Position numbers and translations under genes: made by a program. Of a stretch of DNA of 64,000 nucleotides, positions 51,406-60,711 are shown one piece after another. Source of the stretch: Bacteroidales bacterium (GTDB lineage Bacteria; Bacteroidota; Bacteroidia; Bacteroidales; Tenuifilaceae); assembly GCA_018056955.1 (NCBI GenBank), contig JAGPEQ010000004.1, forward strand, positions 19,299-83,298. Direction: 5' to 3'. Below the pieces are notes generated by a model. The model was not told the DNA's origin, did not search any database, and was given only the letters and a program-made list of their open reading frames with translations. Every line of letters begins with the position of its first letter. Positions within the stretch are counted from its first letter, which is position 1.

Positions 51406-51490
51406 AAGATCCTTCGCTGCGCTCAGGTGACAAAAGCAATGTCTGTTCTGCTATCTAAATGACATTGAACCCCAATAGCTAACTTTTTAG

Positions 51491-51498
51491 TAATTTTG
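51491..51498 (+). promoter_or_regulatory. -7 element of trmD
   Basis: TAATTTTG, an exact TAnnTTTG match. A start near 51504 leaves a very short leader. The nearest TTG upstream (51465-51467) belongs to the right inverted repeat of the adjacent element, with a 23-nt spacer, slightly long. Confidence 0.5.
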
Positions 51499-51516
51499 CA
51501 GAATAAAGCAATGAGT

Positions 51517-52197
51517 ATGAGAATTGATATTATCACCGTTCTCCCTGAGCTGATTGAAAGTCCGCTTAACCATTCCATCATAAAACGAGCGCAAAAGAAA
51601 GGTTTGGTGAGTATAAACCTACACCATTTACGCGACTATACCACCGATAAGCATCGCACGGTAGACGACTACGCCTTTGGTCCCGATGCCGGGATGGTAC
51701 TTAAGATTGAACCCATTTACAAAGCAATAGAGAAACTCAAAAGCGAGAGGGATTACGACGAGATAATTTACACCTCGCCCGATGGCGAACCTTACACCCA
51801 AAAGCTGGCAAACACCCTGAGTACCAAGGAAAACATTCTTATACTATGCGGCCATTACAAGGGGGTTGATCACCGTGTTCGCGAACATCTTATTACCCGT
51901 GAAATATCCATTGGCGACTATGTGCTTTCGGGGGGAGAACTGGCAGCTGCCATTATTGTTGATAGCGTTGTACGCCTTGTGCCAGGCGTGCTCTCCGATG
52001 AAACATCGGCACTAACGGACTCGTTTCAGGACGGACTACTTGCTCCGCCAGTTTACACTAGACCCGCTGAATTTAATGGCTGGAAAGTACCCGAAATTTT
52101 ACTATCTGGTAATTTTAAGGAGATTGAGAAATGGCAAATGGAACAGGCCTATGAGCGAACCAAACGGTTACGCCCAAACCTGCTTAGGGATGAGTAG
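51517..52197 (+). CDS. trmD: tRNA (guanine37-N1)-methyltransferase
   Basis: 226 residues from ATG at 51517 ([12 protein letters not shown] is the usual family N terminus; ATG at 51511 and TTG at 51496 are alternatives, the latter overlapping the -7 element). SPOUT methylase using S-adenosylmethionine to make m1G37. The trefoil-knot region [16 protein letters not shown] and [17 protein letters not shown] is intact, and [21 protein letters not shown] is the tRNA-binding part. Monocistronic. Confidence 0.95.
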   Translation: MRIDIITVLPELIESPLNHSIIKRAQKKGLVSINLHHLRDYTTDKHRTVDDYAFGPDAGMVLKIEPIYKAIEKLKSERDYDEIIYTSPDGEPYTQKLANTLSTKENILILCGHYKGVDHRVREHLITREISIGDYVLSGGELAAAIIVDSVVRLVPGVLSDETSALTDSFQDGLLAPPVYTRPAEFNGWKVPEILLSGNFKEIEKWQMEQAYERTKRLRPNLLRDE

Positions 52198-52637
52198 ATG
52201 GTTTAAGGATAAAGGATAAAGGATAAAGGGTAAACGTGAATCGTGAGCCGTGAACCGTTAAAAGGTAAACGTGAAAAGTTAAAAAAGTTAAAAGCTTGGC
52301 TTTAAGTGGGGATGAGTCGGAATGCTCGGAATACTCGGAATATGATGAAGTTAGAAGAAGTTTGAGGAAGTTTGAGTTAGTGAAAAGTGAAAAAGGTTAA
52401 CGTATAACTTTAAGTGGGAATGGTTCGGAATGAGTCGGAATGAGTCGGAATACACGGAATGAGTCGGAATGCTCGGAATACTCTGAATAAGTCGGAATAG
52501 ACACTCTTTTACTTACAACCATCAACCGTCAACCGTCAACCATCAACCATCAACTATCAACTATCAACTATCAACCATCAACCATCAACTATCACCCACC
52601 ACTGAAAACTGAACACTGCACACTATACACTACACCC
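52198..52637. repeat. Repeat island between trmD and the channel gene
   Basis: 440 bp with no gene. In order: GGATAAA units (52205-52230), 7-bp units of the GTGAATC/GTGAGCC/GTGAACC/GTTAAAA type (52236-52290), a lead CTTTAAGTGG, TCGGAATGAG units and AAGTTTGAGG units (52300-52380), GTGAAAA, a second CTTTAAGTGG lead with TCGGAATGAG units (52403-52500), then CAACCAT/CAACCGT units (52519-52590) and CACTGCA units (52604-52628). Confidence 0.8.
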
Positions 52638-54377
52638 TTAGCGGAGTATTTTCCTCACAAAGGCCACAGTAAAGTAAGCCATCAGAAATACCCCCATAAA
52701 ACCCTCGGTGCCGGCAACAAACCTTGCTATTCCTGATGGTGCAAAATCGCCATAGCCAATGGTGAAAAAGGTAACCACGCTAAAGTAAAAACCCCGGGCA
52801 ACTATCCCCAACTGATCTCCACTGGCCGATGTTGCAATAATATGCCCCAAACCCAAACCCATTATAGCGATATATGCCAGGCTGTATATTACGTAAACCA
52901 CCAAAATGCTGAAAATTACTCGCTGGGGCGAAGTGGCAAAAAGACCCATGTAATCGAAAAGCAGTTTCTTTGCCCAGTAAATAATCCTATTGATTAAATG
53001 CCTCAGCTTGCCCTGCTTATTTGAGCTCAAGAGCAATGCTCTCATATGGCATCGTTTAAATTCAACATAGGCAGCATCCTCCTCGTCGTACTTTCCAAGG
53101 GCATTAAAGTTTTCCTTGAGAATTCGGAACTGTTCAGCCTTCTCGGCAACTGTAGTACACCCCTGAGAGTAAATCAAGCTACGAACGCCATTGGCGTCCC
53201 AATCGATATAGATTTGACCCAGCAATCGTACACCCGTCAGGTTTAAGCTATTGATTCTGGGTGGATCGCCATGGGTATAAAATTCAACTATATCGCGAAT
53301 GGTGCAGCCTGCTAAGTTAATTTCGTCGCTCTGCTTTACATGCAGGTTAACCATAGAATTGAACTGACAATCGGAGAAAATTAGCTTACCAAGCTGTGCC
53401 TCGGAAAAGCTAATGTTTTGGCTAAATAACGAGCGCTCAAAAACGATTTCGGATTTTGCTCCCTGGTATAAGTCGAATATAAGGGTAACGTTTCCAAATG
53501 CTGCGCGTTTGAAAGTGAGTTTACCCTTTGGCGTTTCGGCACCCTCAAAGTTCAGCTCCCCCTCATGGAAGGAGGCACGGTTAAACGAGGTTCGACCAGC
53601 ACGGAATTCGGCAGCACGAAAATCGACTCGCCCACTACCAAAGTCAACACGTTCAAACGATACACCACCTCCGCCAAATCGGGCATAGTGAAAATCGACC
53701 TTACCCGTGCCGAACCGGCACACCCTAAAATCGACATCGGAATTATTGAACCCAGCATTAATGAACGAAACATCGCCATCGCCAAAATCAACATTAGTGA
53801 AAATGGCCTCGCCACTACCAAATGAGGTGTCCTGAAAATCCTTAACACCCACATCGAATATTGTATTTTTAAACGATATCTGCTCCCCTTCAAACCTGAC
53901 CTGGGTAAAATTGCTCTTGGCCGCTTTTATATAACAATTGGTTAAACGGAAAGAGCCTAACAGATTCGACAGGTGAAAATCAAAAAGCTCTGTAACCACG
54001 TACGATTCATCAATAACGAACTCTTTTTCGCTAATGGATAATGACAAATCGATGCTTACTGGCGAATCGAAAAAACTGTTGCAGGCAGTAAACTGAGCAA
54101 CAGGCAAAGGTTGTGCTTTGTCAATTTGGAGGTATCGCTTGCAGGCAATTGTGGAGAATCCCTGAATGTAACAGTAATCGAGGTTAACGGGCTCCATTTT
54201 CCCGATACGCTCATAAACATCAGCCATTTCAGGAATGCCCAAGCTTAATGTTGTTATTAAAACACCCTTACTATTGAACAGTTCAATTTTTGCGGTTTGC
54301 TTAGTGGTAAAGCCATCGGAACGAACAAAAGGCCTCTGAAGAACTTCAACCCTATATGAATCAAACGAGTACGCCAT
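52638..54377 (-). CDS. Ion channel with N-terminal 12-residue-repeat domain
   Basis: 579 residues. Residues about 175-294 consist of ten consecutive 12-residue units of the form GxGxVxFxxAxF (for example GSGRVDFRAAEF), flanked by looser copies, and should form a right-handed beta-helix-like rod. After a linker (about 415-445, AEQFRILKENFNALGKYDEEDAAYVEFKR type) come two membrane helices and a K+-channel pore with selectivity filter TIGYGDF (about 539-545). The pore domain is of the Ion_trans_2 type and would work as a tetramer. Pentapeptide-like domains fused to such pores occur in Bacteroidota; the strict 12-residue period is the odd feature. The rod may sense a ligand or a partner. Confidence 0.85.
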   Translation of the reverse strand: MAYSFDSYRVEVLQRPFVRSDGFTTKQTAKIELFNSKGVLITTLSLGIPEMADVYERIGKMEPVNLDYCYIQGFSTIACKRYLQIDKAQPLPVAQFTACNSFFDSPVSIDLSLSISEKEFVIDESYVVTELFDFHLSNLLGSFRLTNCYIKAAKSNFTQVRFEGEQISFKNTIFDVGVKDFQDTSFGSGEAIFTNVDFGDGDVSFINAGFNNSDVDFRVCRFGTGKVDFHYARFGGGGVSFERVDFGSGRVDFRAAEFRAGRTSFNRASFHEGELNFEGAETPKGKLTFKRAAFGNVTLIFDLYQGAKSEIVFERSLFSQNISFSEAQLGKLIFSDCQFNSMVNLHVKQSDEINLAGCTIRDIVEFYTHGDPPRINSLNLTGVRLLGQIYIDWDANGVRSLIYSQGCTTVAEKAEQFRILKENFNALGKYDEEDAAYVEFKRCHMRALLLSSNKQGKLRHLINRIIYWAKKLLFDYMGLFATSPQRVIFSILVVYVIYSLAYIAIMGLGLGHIIATSASGDQLGIVARGFYFSVVTFFTIGYGDFAPSGIARFVAGTEGFMGVFLMAYFTVAFVRKILR

Positions 54378-54867
54378 TCAATGAAATTTTCAATAAAATT
54401 AGGATAAATCTTTTGAAAATAAAAAGGGAGTTTAGAAAGGTAGAGAGAAAATTAGTGTGCAGTGTGCAGAGGTGTTTAGTTTTTTGTGTTTGGTGTTTAG
54501 TGTTTAGTGTTTAGTGTTTTTGCCATCAACTATCAACCATCAACCATCAACCATCAACTGTCAACTCCGCTTGTCATCCTGAGCAGCCTGTCCCGCCCTA
54601 GCGGGAAGCGAAGGATCTCTATTAATCTATCATTTTTAGATATTTCGGCGTATTCTATCATTTCGCTTGGTCAAAGGCGATAAAGTGTGGTTTGAGAAAT
54701 CAACCCTAGCATTTTCTATTTCTACAAGAGGATAAATTAAATAGAGATTTTGCTAATTCATAAATTCATTAGGCGGGCGGTAGTGTGACTTTATCCGGAT
54801 AACAGTACAATTGAAACAAGAGATTTGATTTTAATATAAAGCGACCAAGGCGCTTTATGCGTTCCAA
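54378..54867. repeat. Inverted copy of the REP-heptamer composite, otherwise empty gap
   Basis: 54455-54617 is the reverse complement of the composite in element copy 2: GTGTGCA units, AGGTGTTTAGTTTTTTGTG, GTGTTTA units, TTTTTGCCATCAAC, CAACCAT units, and a REP palindrome with the inner CCCGC hairpin (54572-54617). 54618-54835 shows nothing recognisable. ATAAAGCG / CGCTTTAT at 54836-54858 may be a weak terminator of the downstream-ending YyaL-type gene. Confidence 0.7.
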
Positions 54868-56883
54868 CTAAACATAGTACTCAAAGCTAATAGCGTTAGT
54901 CCACTTTACAATATTTTCGGAATTATCGGTAGGCGACTGGCAGGTATTACCTATGCAGAGCAGGTACTTGTTAGGTATATCGGTTGATTGCAGGAACTTT
55001 ATCTTAGGGTAAACCAATTTTGAGGCTATCAACATTTCGGCAGCATTCAAATCATCGCCATTTACCTTGATTTCAGCAACTGGCAAAATGGTACTCAAAA
55101 GCTGCAATGCCCATGTATGAACAAAAACATTGCCCTGTTTAATATGGTTTCCCACGTTAGCAATCATTTGCAATGCAATTGTGCCATACTCACTGCTAGT
55201 ATCGTGCTCGGCAAGTGCAAGCAGGTTACTTACCATTACAGCCGATGCCGAAGGCATAACACCGTCCATCAGCTCCATTTTACGGGTAATAAGTTCTGTA
55301 CTGGCTGGAGTGTAATAAAACATTCCTGAATTGGTGTCGAAAAAAATATCCTTGGTTTTCTGAGCCAGGTTAATAGCATAACGGTTCCATAAAGTATTAT
55401 TGGTGATTTGGTAAAGATTTATCAACGCATTGATAGTATAGGCGTAATCGTCGAGCAATGCAGTACCATAAACCCTACCTTTGCATGTAATCCGGCTAAG
55501 TGTCCAGTCATCATTAACATGGTTATCTATCAGATAATTTGCGGATGACAAGGCAAGTTGAAGGTATTTATCGTAACCAAAGGTAAGATATGCAGTGGAA
55601 AGAGCCGAAACCATCAAGCTATTCCACGAGGTGATAATTTTATCATCGACAAGGGGAGGGACACGGAAATCCCTATGGTTCTTGAGTTTTATAAGGCTAG
55701 TTTTAAGCCTGTAATCAATCTCTCCCTCGGGTAATCCAAACAGGCTCGAGAGCTGGGCATTGGTAAGGGAGCGGAATAAAATATTGATGCTTTCCCAGTT
55801 ACCGGTTGGAGTAATACCGTAAGCCACACAGAAAAGCTCTGAGTCATATCCCAATATCTGCTCAACCTCGCTTTTCCCCCAGGTGTAATAACCACCCTCA
55901 AGACCAGCCGTATCGGCATCGAGTGCGCTGAAAAAACCACCAGTTGACGATAGAAGTTGACGCTCAACAAAGGTAATAGTCTCCTCAACCACTCTCCTAT
56001 ACAAAGGATTTGGGTTGAGCCTATAGGCCAGGGAGTAAACCTCAATTAGCTGGGCATTATCGTAGAGCATCTTTTCAAAGTGGGGAACAAACCACTTTTC
56101 ATCAACCGAGTATCGGAAAAATCCACCGCCAACGTGGTCGTATATGCCGCCGTTGGCCATTCGCTCAAGGGTGGTATCGACAAAAGCAAGTAAGTCCTTT
56201 CGCTGGGAGTGTTGCCCGGTTATCAGCAGGTATTTCAGCAAACCAGGCATGGGAAATTTGGGTGCACCCAGCGTGCCACCCAACTTAAAGTCGAGCTGAT
56301 TGCGGAAGGAATTGAGGTTTTCAGCTAAAACGACATTAAGGTTAACATTACTGACATCAGCCTTAACCCTGATAATCTCAGTGTTTGCAATCCCCTCGGC
56401 CAGCTCATCGGCAACCTCGTAAATGCGCTGAGGCTCGTTTTTCCATGTTTCATCGAGACTCTCAAGAATGCTAAGCCAGTTCTCCTTTGGGAAATAGGTA
56501 CCTCCGTAAACCGGTCGGCCATCGGGTAAGGCAAAACAGTTTAAGGGCCAACCACCACGACGGGTAATAATCTGCACGGCATTCATGTAAATCTGATCGA
56601 CATCGGGGCGTTCCTCACGGTCAACCTTAACGCAAACGTATCGCTCGTTCATGGTTTTAGCCACCTTTTCGTCCGAGAACGATTCGTGCTCCATTACATG
56701 GCACCAATGACAGCTGCTGTAACCAATGCTTATGAGCAAAAGTTTATTTTCTGCTTTAGCTTTCGCAAAAGCCTCCTCGCCCCACGGAAACCAGTCCACA
56801 GGGTTATATGCATGCTGTAAAAGGTATGGACTAACCTCACGAACTAATCGGTTTGGCCGGGCATCTTTCCAGGTATCCATCAA
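54868..56883 (-). CDS. YyaL/spermatogenesis-associated protein 20 family (thioredoxin plus glycosidase-like domains)
   Basis: 671 residues. N-terminal DUF255 thioredoxin-fold domain (about 5-165) with [21 protein letters not shown] and the vicinal motif [14 protein letters not shown] (CHWC). The rest is an (alpha/alpha)6-barrel-like domain similar to N-acylglucosamine 2-epimerase/glycosidases ([30 protein letters not shown]). Widely conserved and of uncertain function. Predicted cytoplasmic. Divergent from the thioredoxin-like protein at 57010. Confidence 0.92.
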   Translation of the reverse strand: MMDTWKDARPNRLVREVSPYLLQHAYNPVDWFPWGEEAFAKAKAENKLLLISIGYSSCHWCHVMEHESFSDEKVAKTMNERYVCVKVDREERPDVDQIYMNAVQIITRRGGWPLNCFALPDGRPVYGGTYFPKENWLSILESLDETWKNEPQRIYEVADELAEGIANTEIIRVKADVSNVNLNVVLAENLNSFRNQLDFKLGGTLGAPKFPMPGLLKYLLITGQHSQRKDLLAFVDTTLERMANGGIYDHVGGGFFRYSVDEKWFVPHFEKMLYDNAQLIEVYSLAYRLNPNPLYRRVVEETITFVERQLLSSTGGFFSALDADTAGLEGGYYTWGKSEVEQILGYDSELFCVAYGITPTGNWESINILFRSLTNAQLSSLFGLPEGEIDYRLKTSLIKLKNHRDFRVPPLVDDKIITSWNSLMVSALSTAYLTFGYDKYLQLALSSANYLIDNHVNDDWTLSRITCKGRVYGTALLDDYAYTINALINLYQITNNTLWNRYAINLAQKTKDIFFDTNSGMFYYTPASTELITRKMELMDGVMPSASAVMVSNLLALAEHDTSSEYGTIALQMIANVGNHIKQGNVFVHTWALQLLSTILPVAEIKVNGDDLNAAEMLIASKLVYPKIKFLQSTDIPNKYLLCIGNTCQSPTDNSENIVKWTNAISFEYYV

Positions 56884-56971
56884 ATTTGGTATCTAATTTG
56901 ATACACTAACAAAACAGGTTGTATTTTTGTTGAAATATAGGGCTATCAATATTGGCTCATTTCAAAAATGC

Positions 56972-56979
56972 TATCTTTG
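56972..56979 (+). promoter_or_regulatory. -7 element of the thioredoxin-fold gene
   Basis: TATCTTTG, an exact TAnnTTTG match 30 nt before the ATG, with TTG at 56952-56954 (17-nt spacer, a little short). Confidence 0.45.
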
Positions 56980-57009
56980 CTTGTTGCTTCCATGAAAATT
57001 GAATGAACT

Positions 57010-58422
57010 ATGAAAAAGTTTTTCCTGATTACACTCACATTGAGCTTAATGGTTTTTGCAAGTGCATTTGCACAAAAAAACGGATACAGGATTGAAGTTA
57101 AAATTGATGGATTAACCCAGGGCGATTTATTGCTAGGCTACCACTTTGGCGATAAGAAGTATGTGAAAGATACCGCCACTGTAAATAGCAAAGGATTTGC
57201 CGTGTTTGAAGGCGACACCCTTTTGCCTGGTGGTATATACCTTGTTATACTGCCAGAGAAAAACTACTTTGAGGTGCTTGTTGATAAGAACCAGAAATTT
57301 TCAGTTGCCACATCGAAGGATAACTTACTCGAAAACCTCAAGTTCACCAACTCTAGTGAAAACGAAGGGTTCATTAAGTACCAGCGTTTCATGATTGACA
57401 TGCAGAAGCAGAGCAAGGAACTCTCGGAACAGCTGAAGGAATCGCTTTCCGATTCGCTTAAGGCCAATGCCATCCGCGATAAAATGAACGAGCTTAACAA
57501 CAAGGTTTTAGCTTACTGGGACGAGGTGGAAGCCAACTACAAAGGCACCCTGCTTGCAGCAATTATAAAAGCCATGCGGAATGTTGAAGCACCCAAGCAC
57601 AATATTGCCAAGGATACTCCAAAGTACGATTCGCTGGTTTGGGCGCATAACTACAACTATAACCGGTACCATTTCTTTGATAATATCGATTTTTCCGATG
57701 CTCGCCTACTACGAACCCCCATACTGGAGAGTAAAATAAATGTGTATTTCGATAGGGTTCTACTCCCCATGCCCGATAGCATTATCCCAGCAGCAATTGA
57801 ACTAATTGAGAAGGCAAAGGCCAATAAGGAGATGTTCCAGTATATTCTATCTACCCTAACCAATAAGTTTCAAACCTCGGAACGAATGGGAATGGATGGT
57901 GTATTTGTGGCAGTGGCTGAAAAGTACTACCTGGGAGGCCAAGCCTGGTGGGCCGACCAGAAACTGCTCGATAAGATTGCCGAACGTGTAAAAGCCATAA
58001 AGCCCAATATTATTGGCAATATAGCCCCTGACCTTTGGTTACCAAACCCCAATGGGAAATACTACCGCTTAAGCGATGTGAATGCCAAGGTTACTGTTGC
58101 ATACTTCTGGGATCCCGATTGTAGCCACTGTAAAAAGGTTACCCCTGAGCTGAAAAAGGTTTACGAGAAATATAAGGGTAAAGGGTTTGAGGTGTTTGCC
58201 GTTTACACCCAAGGCGACCAGCCCAAATGGATGGAATACATAAAGGCCAACGAATTAACCTGGATAAATGTTTGGGATCCTACGTTCAGCTCAAACTTCC
58301 GCAACCTGTACGATATCTATGCCACGCCTGTAATTTACGTTTTGGACAAAAACAAAAAGATTTTGGCCAAGCGAATAAGCGTGGAAACGCTCGAAAAAAT
58401 CTTGGAAGAAGAGCTGAAATAG
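57010..58422 (+). CDS. Periplasmic thioredoxin-like protein (DUF4369 / DUF5106 / TlpA-type)
   Basis: 470 residues with signal peptide (MKKFFLITLTLSLMVFASAFAQ). N-terminal DUF4369 beta domain (about 25-115), a helical DUF5106 segment (about 130-330) and a C-terminal thioredoxin fold of the TlpA/ResA type with VTVAYFWDPDCSHCKKVTPEL (CSHC) and the cis-Pro segment YATPVIYVLD. Probably reduces disulfides in the periplasm. Monocistronic. Confidence 0.88.
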   Translation: MKKFFLITLTLSLMVFASAFAQKNGYRIEVKIDGLTQGDLLLGYHFGDKKYVKDTATVNSKGFAVFEGDTLLPGGIYLVILPEKNYFEVLVDKNQKFSVATSKDNLLENLKFTNSSENEGFIKYQRFMIDMQKQSKELSEQLKESLSDSLKANAIRDKMNELNNKVLAYWDEVEANYKGTLLAAIIKAMRNVEAPKHNIAKDTPKYDSLVWAHNYNYNRYHFFDNIDFSDARLLRTPILESKINVYFDRVLLPMPDSIIPAAIELIEKAKANKEMFQYILSTLTNKFQTSERMGMDGVFVAVAEKYYLGGQAWWADQKLLDKIAERVKAIKPNIIGNIAPDLWLPNPNGKYYRLSDVNAKVTVAYFWDPDCSHCKKVTPELKKVYEKYKGKGFEVFAVYTQGDQPKWMEYIKANELTWINVWDPTFSSNFRNLYDIYATPVIYVLDKNKKILAKRISVETLEKILEEELK

Positions 58423-59137
58423 CTGTTCTTTAAGGGGTAAGTACTAGCAAGGGAAGTAAAGGGATAAGGTTAGTTGATGGTTGATTAGTGATTGGTGTTT
58501 GGTGTTTAGTGTTTAGTGTTTAGTGCTTGGTGTTTGGTGTTTGGTGTTTGGTAATGGGACACAGATGACGCAGATTAAATGGATTTTCACTGTGTAACAC
58601 TGTGTTAAACTCTGTGTTAAACCCTGTGTAACTCTGTGATGCTAATTGAGTTGATAGTTGACGGTTGATGGTTGATAGTAAATGCAAAGAGATTTATAAT
58701 CTTACACTATGAGACCCTGTGCCACACCATGTAACACTGTAGTAATGTATTGATATTCTTATTATTGATTCATCGTTAATCCCCTACGGGGGATACTGTT
58801 TTTTTATCATGATCTTTTACATTCCTCAATCGCCTTCGACAAAGATGTTCCCTTACTGAGGGTGCTCAAACCGCTATCTCCACTATAAACTAACAGCTAT
58901 CAACTATCAATCGTCAACTATCAATCGTCAACTATCAACTATCAACTATCAACCATCAACTATCAACCATCAACTATCAACCATCAACTATCAACTCCTC
59001 ATATTATACCAGAAATCAAAAGGATGTGAAGAACCTTCCATTTGGAACATAAAAAAAACAAATTCAGAGATATTTTGTTCATACTAAAATATTTCCGTAG
59101 ATTTGAAATTATTTTTATCATAATCAAAACTTTTATT
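58423..59137. repeat. Repeat island and left direct repeat of the AAA-ATPase locus
   Basis: No gene before 59138. Contents: GTGTTTA/GTGTTTG units (58494-58552), a CTGTGTTAAA-type repeat (58587-58640), GTTGATG units (58650-58678), CCCCTACGGGG (58781-58791), a block 58821-58908 matching 60420-60507, and CAACTAT/CAATCGT/CAACCAT units to 58995. From 59040 to 59137 the sequence is AT-rich and probably holds the promoter of the ATPase gene. Confidence 0.75.
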
Positions 59138-60346
59138 ATGAAAAAGTATATCCGGCGAGAAATGTACGAAGCAAAGATACGTCCTTTTATCGGCAAGGAT
59201 TTGATTAAAGTGATTGTAGGACAGCGACGTACGGGGAAAAGCTACTTTCTGTTTCAGGTTATGGATCTGGTACAACAGCTAAATCCGGATATCCAAATCC
59301 TTTACATAAACAAGGAAGATTTGGCATTTGACACCATAAAAACCTATGCTGACCTTGTTTCGTTTGCTGAAAGTAATGTAACAAAGGGGAAAAAAGCCGC
59401 CATTTTTATTGACGAAATTCAGGATATTGAAGACTTTGAAAAGGCACTGCGGCATTTCCACACCACCGGAATGTGGGACATTTACTGTACCGGCAGTAAC
59501 GCGAAGCTGCTTTCGGGTGAGTTATCCACCTATCTGACCGGGCGATATGTTGAAATTACCATGTACAGCCTTTCCTATCCGGAATTTCTCGTGTTTAACC
59601 GGTTGGAAAACACTCCTGAAAATTTCAACAAATACCTACGATTTGGCGGACTTCCCTACCTTGTGAACCTAACGTTGAACGAGAATGTGGTTTTTGAATA
59701 TCTGCGAAATATTTATACTACCATACTCTACAAGGACATAATTACCAGGTACAACATCCGAAACGCGGCCTTTCTGGAGCGGTTGGTCATTTTTATTGCC
59801 GACAATATTGGTAATGTTTTTTCGGCTAAAAAGATAACCGATTACCTGAAATCGCAAAATATTAAATCGTCGAACAATATTGTTCTCGACTATCTGAACT
59901 ACCTGCAAAATGCGTATCTGATTGCCAAAATCTCCCGCAACGATTTAAAAGGGAAACGAATACTGGAGATTGGCGAGAAATACTACTTCCACGACACAGG
60001 TCTGCGACACGCCATAATATCGTATAAACCAGGCGATATCAACCAATTGCTGGAAAACATTGTTCTGCTGCACATGCTTATACACGGCTACAGTGTTACC
60101 ATTGGTAAGTTAGGCGATAAGGAGATTGATTTCATTTGCGATAAAAACAGCAACCGAATCTACATCCAGGTAACGCTCTCGTTGGCCGATGAAAATGTGA
60201 GAACCCGCGAATATGGCAATCTGCTTGAAACGGGCGATAATTTCAGAAAAATTGTAGTTACGGCCGATGAATACGCCCTCGACACATACAAAGGAATTGA
60301 AACCATAAATATTCGGGAATTTTTGACCGGAACTAAGATTCCTTAA
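59138..60346 (+). CDS. AAA-family ATPase with DUF4143 domain
   Basis: 402 residues from the ATG at 59138; the open frame reaches 59042 but the upstream part is AT-rich and unlike protein. AAA_14 domain with Walker A VGQRRTGKSYF, Walker B AIFIDEIQDIEDFEKAL and sensor CTGSNAKLLSGELSTYLTGRYVE, then DUF4143 (about 190-350) ending in a nuclease-like fold (DKEIDFICDKNSNRIYIQVTLS). These proteins are common, patchily distributed and of unknown role. The gene sits alone between collinear direct repeats (58781-58908 and 60380-60507), suggesting acquisition as a cassette. Confidence 0.88.
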   Translation: MKKYIRREMYEAKIRPFIGKDLIKVIVGQRRTGKSYFLFQVMDLVQQLNPDIQILYINKEDLAFDTIKTYADLVSFAESNVTKGKKAAIFIDEIQDIEDFEKALRHFHTTGMWDIYCTGSNAKLLSGELSTYLTGRYVEITMYSLSYPEFLVFNRLENTPENFNKYLRFGGLPYLVNLTLNENVVFEYLRNIYTTILYKDIITRYNIRNAAFLERLVIFIADNIGNVFSAKKITDYLKSQNIKSSNNIVLDYLNYLQNAYLIAKISRNDLKGKRILEIGEKYYFHDTGLRHAIISYKPGDINQLLENIVLLHMLIHGYSVTIGKLGDKEIDFICDKNSNRIYIQVTLSLADENVRTREYGNLLETGDNFRKIVVTADEYALDTYKGIETINIREFLTGTKIP

Positions 60347-60615
60347 TTTTATTTGAGAGTATTTGAGGGATTTGTTTTCCCCCTACGGGGAAACATCCCA
60401 ATACCAAAAGTTTTTTTACAACACCCCATCGCCTACAACGAAGATTCTCACTTACAGGGAGTCCTCAAACCGCTATCTCCACTATCAACTAACAACCGTC
60501 AACTATAAACTATCTTCAAACACTAATAGCCACTAGGTTTCCAGAAGCCTGATACGCCGCACAGCTTCCGGCATTGATATATATCAACCCTAAAAACTCC
60601 AAAATCCGCAGCGTG
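60347..60615. repeat. Right direct repeat of the AAA-ATPase locus
   Basis: 60380-60390 (CCCCTACGGGG) and 60420-60507 match 58781-58791 and 58821-58908 without gaps at an offset of 1599 bp; CTCAAACCGCTATCTCCACT is identical in both. A few CAACTAT-type units follow. 60510-60600 shows nothing recognisable. Confidence 0.75.
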
Positions 60616-60660
60616 TGTAACATATGTTACAATTCGCGGAGTGGGGTTGGCCTACTTTTG
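60616..60660 (+). promoter_or_regulatory. Crp/Fnr-type palindrome and promoter of the ferredoxin-hcp operon
   Basis: TGTAACATATGTTACA (60616-60631) is a perfect 16 bp palindrome with the arm and spacing of Crp/Fnr-superfamily sites. TACTTTTG (60653-60660) is an exact -7 match. With a start near 60667 the palindrome centre is at about -43, close to the -41.5 of class II activation. HcpR- or NnrR-type regulators commonly control hcp, so one of these is the likely activator (inference). Confidence 0.65.
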
Positions 60661-60711
60661 TCTCAGAAAAACAAATCAACCCAATTTGATAACAATTAAA
60701 AACGAATAGAT

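Larger units (their letters stand above)
50493..51467. mobile_element. Non-coding element with terminal inverted repeats, copy 2
   Basis: CAACGTCGTTTAGTTAA at 50493-50509 and CTATCTAAATGACATTG at 51451-51467 are imperfect inverted ends, related to those of copy 1 (18665-19539). The bodies align for most of their length. Differences from copy 1: the 12 bp hairpin near the left end is missing; the REP palindromes at 50584-50629 and 51215-51260 carry an inserted inner hairpin (CCCGC TAGG GCGGG); and a block of heptamer repeats (51262-51375) follows the second REP. A 141-nt nested palindrome lies at 50732-50872, the GTATCAAGACAAGAAAGAAC hairpin at 50890-50920, CCCCTACGGGG at 51041-51051, and a short REP copy at 51408-51432. 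The right end abuts the trmD promoter. Confidence 0.55.

Noticed and set aside
59042..59137. Upstream extension of the AAA/DUF4143 gene to the ATG at 59042
   Set aside because: The 32 added residues are AT-rich, Lys/Ile/Phe heavy and unlike the family N terminus, which begins at MKKYIRREMYEAKIR.
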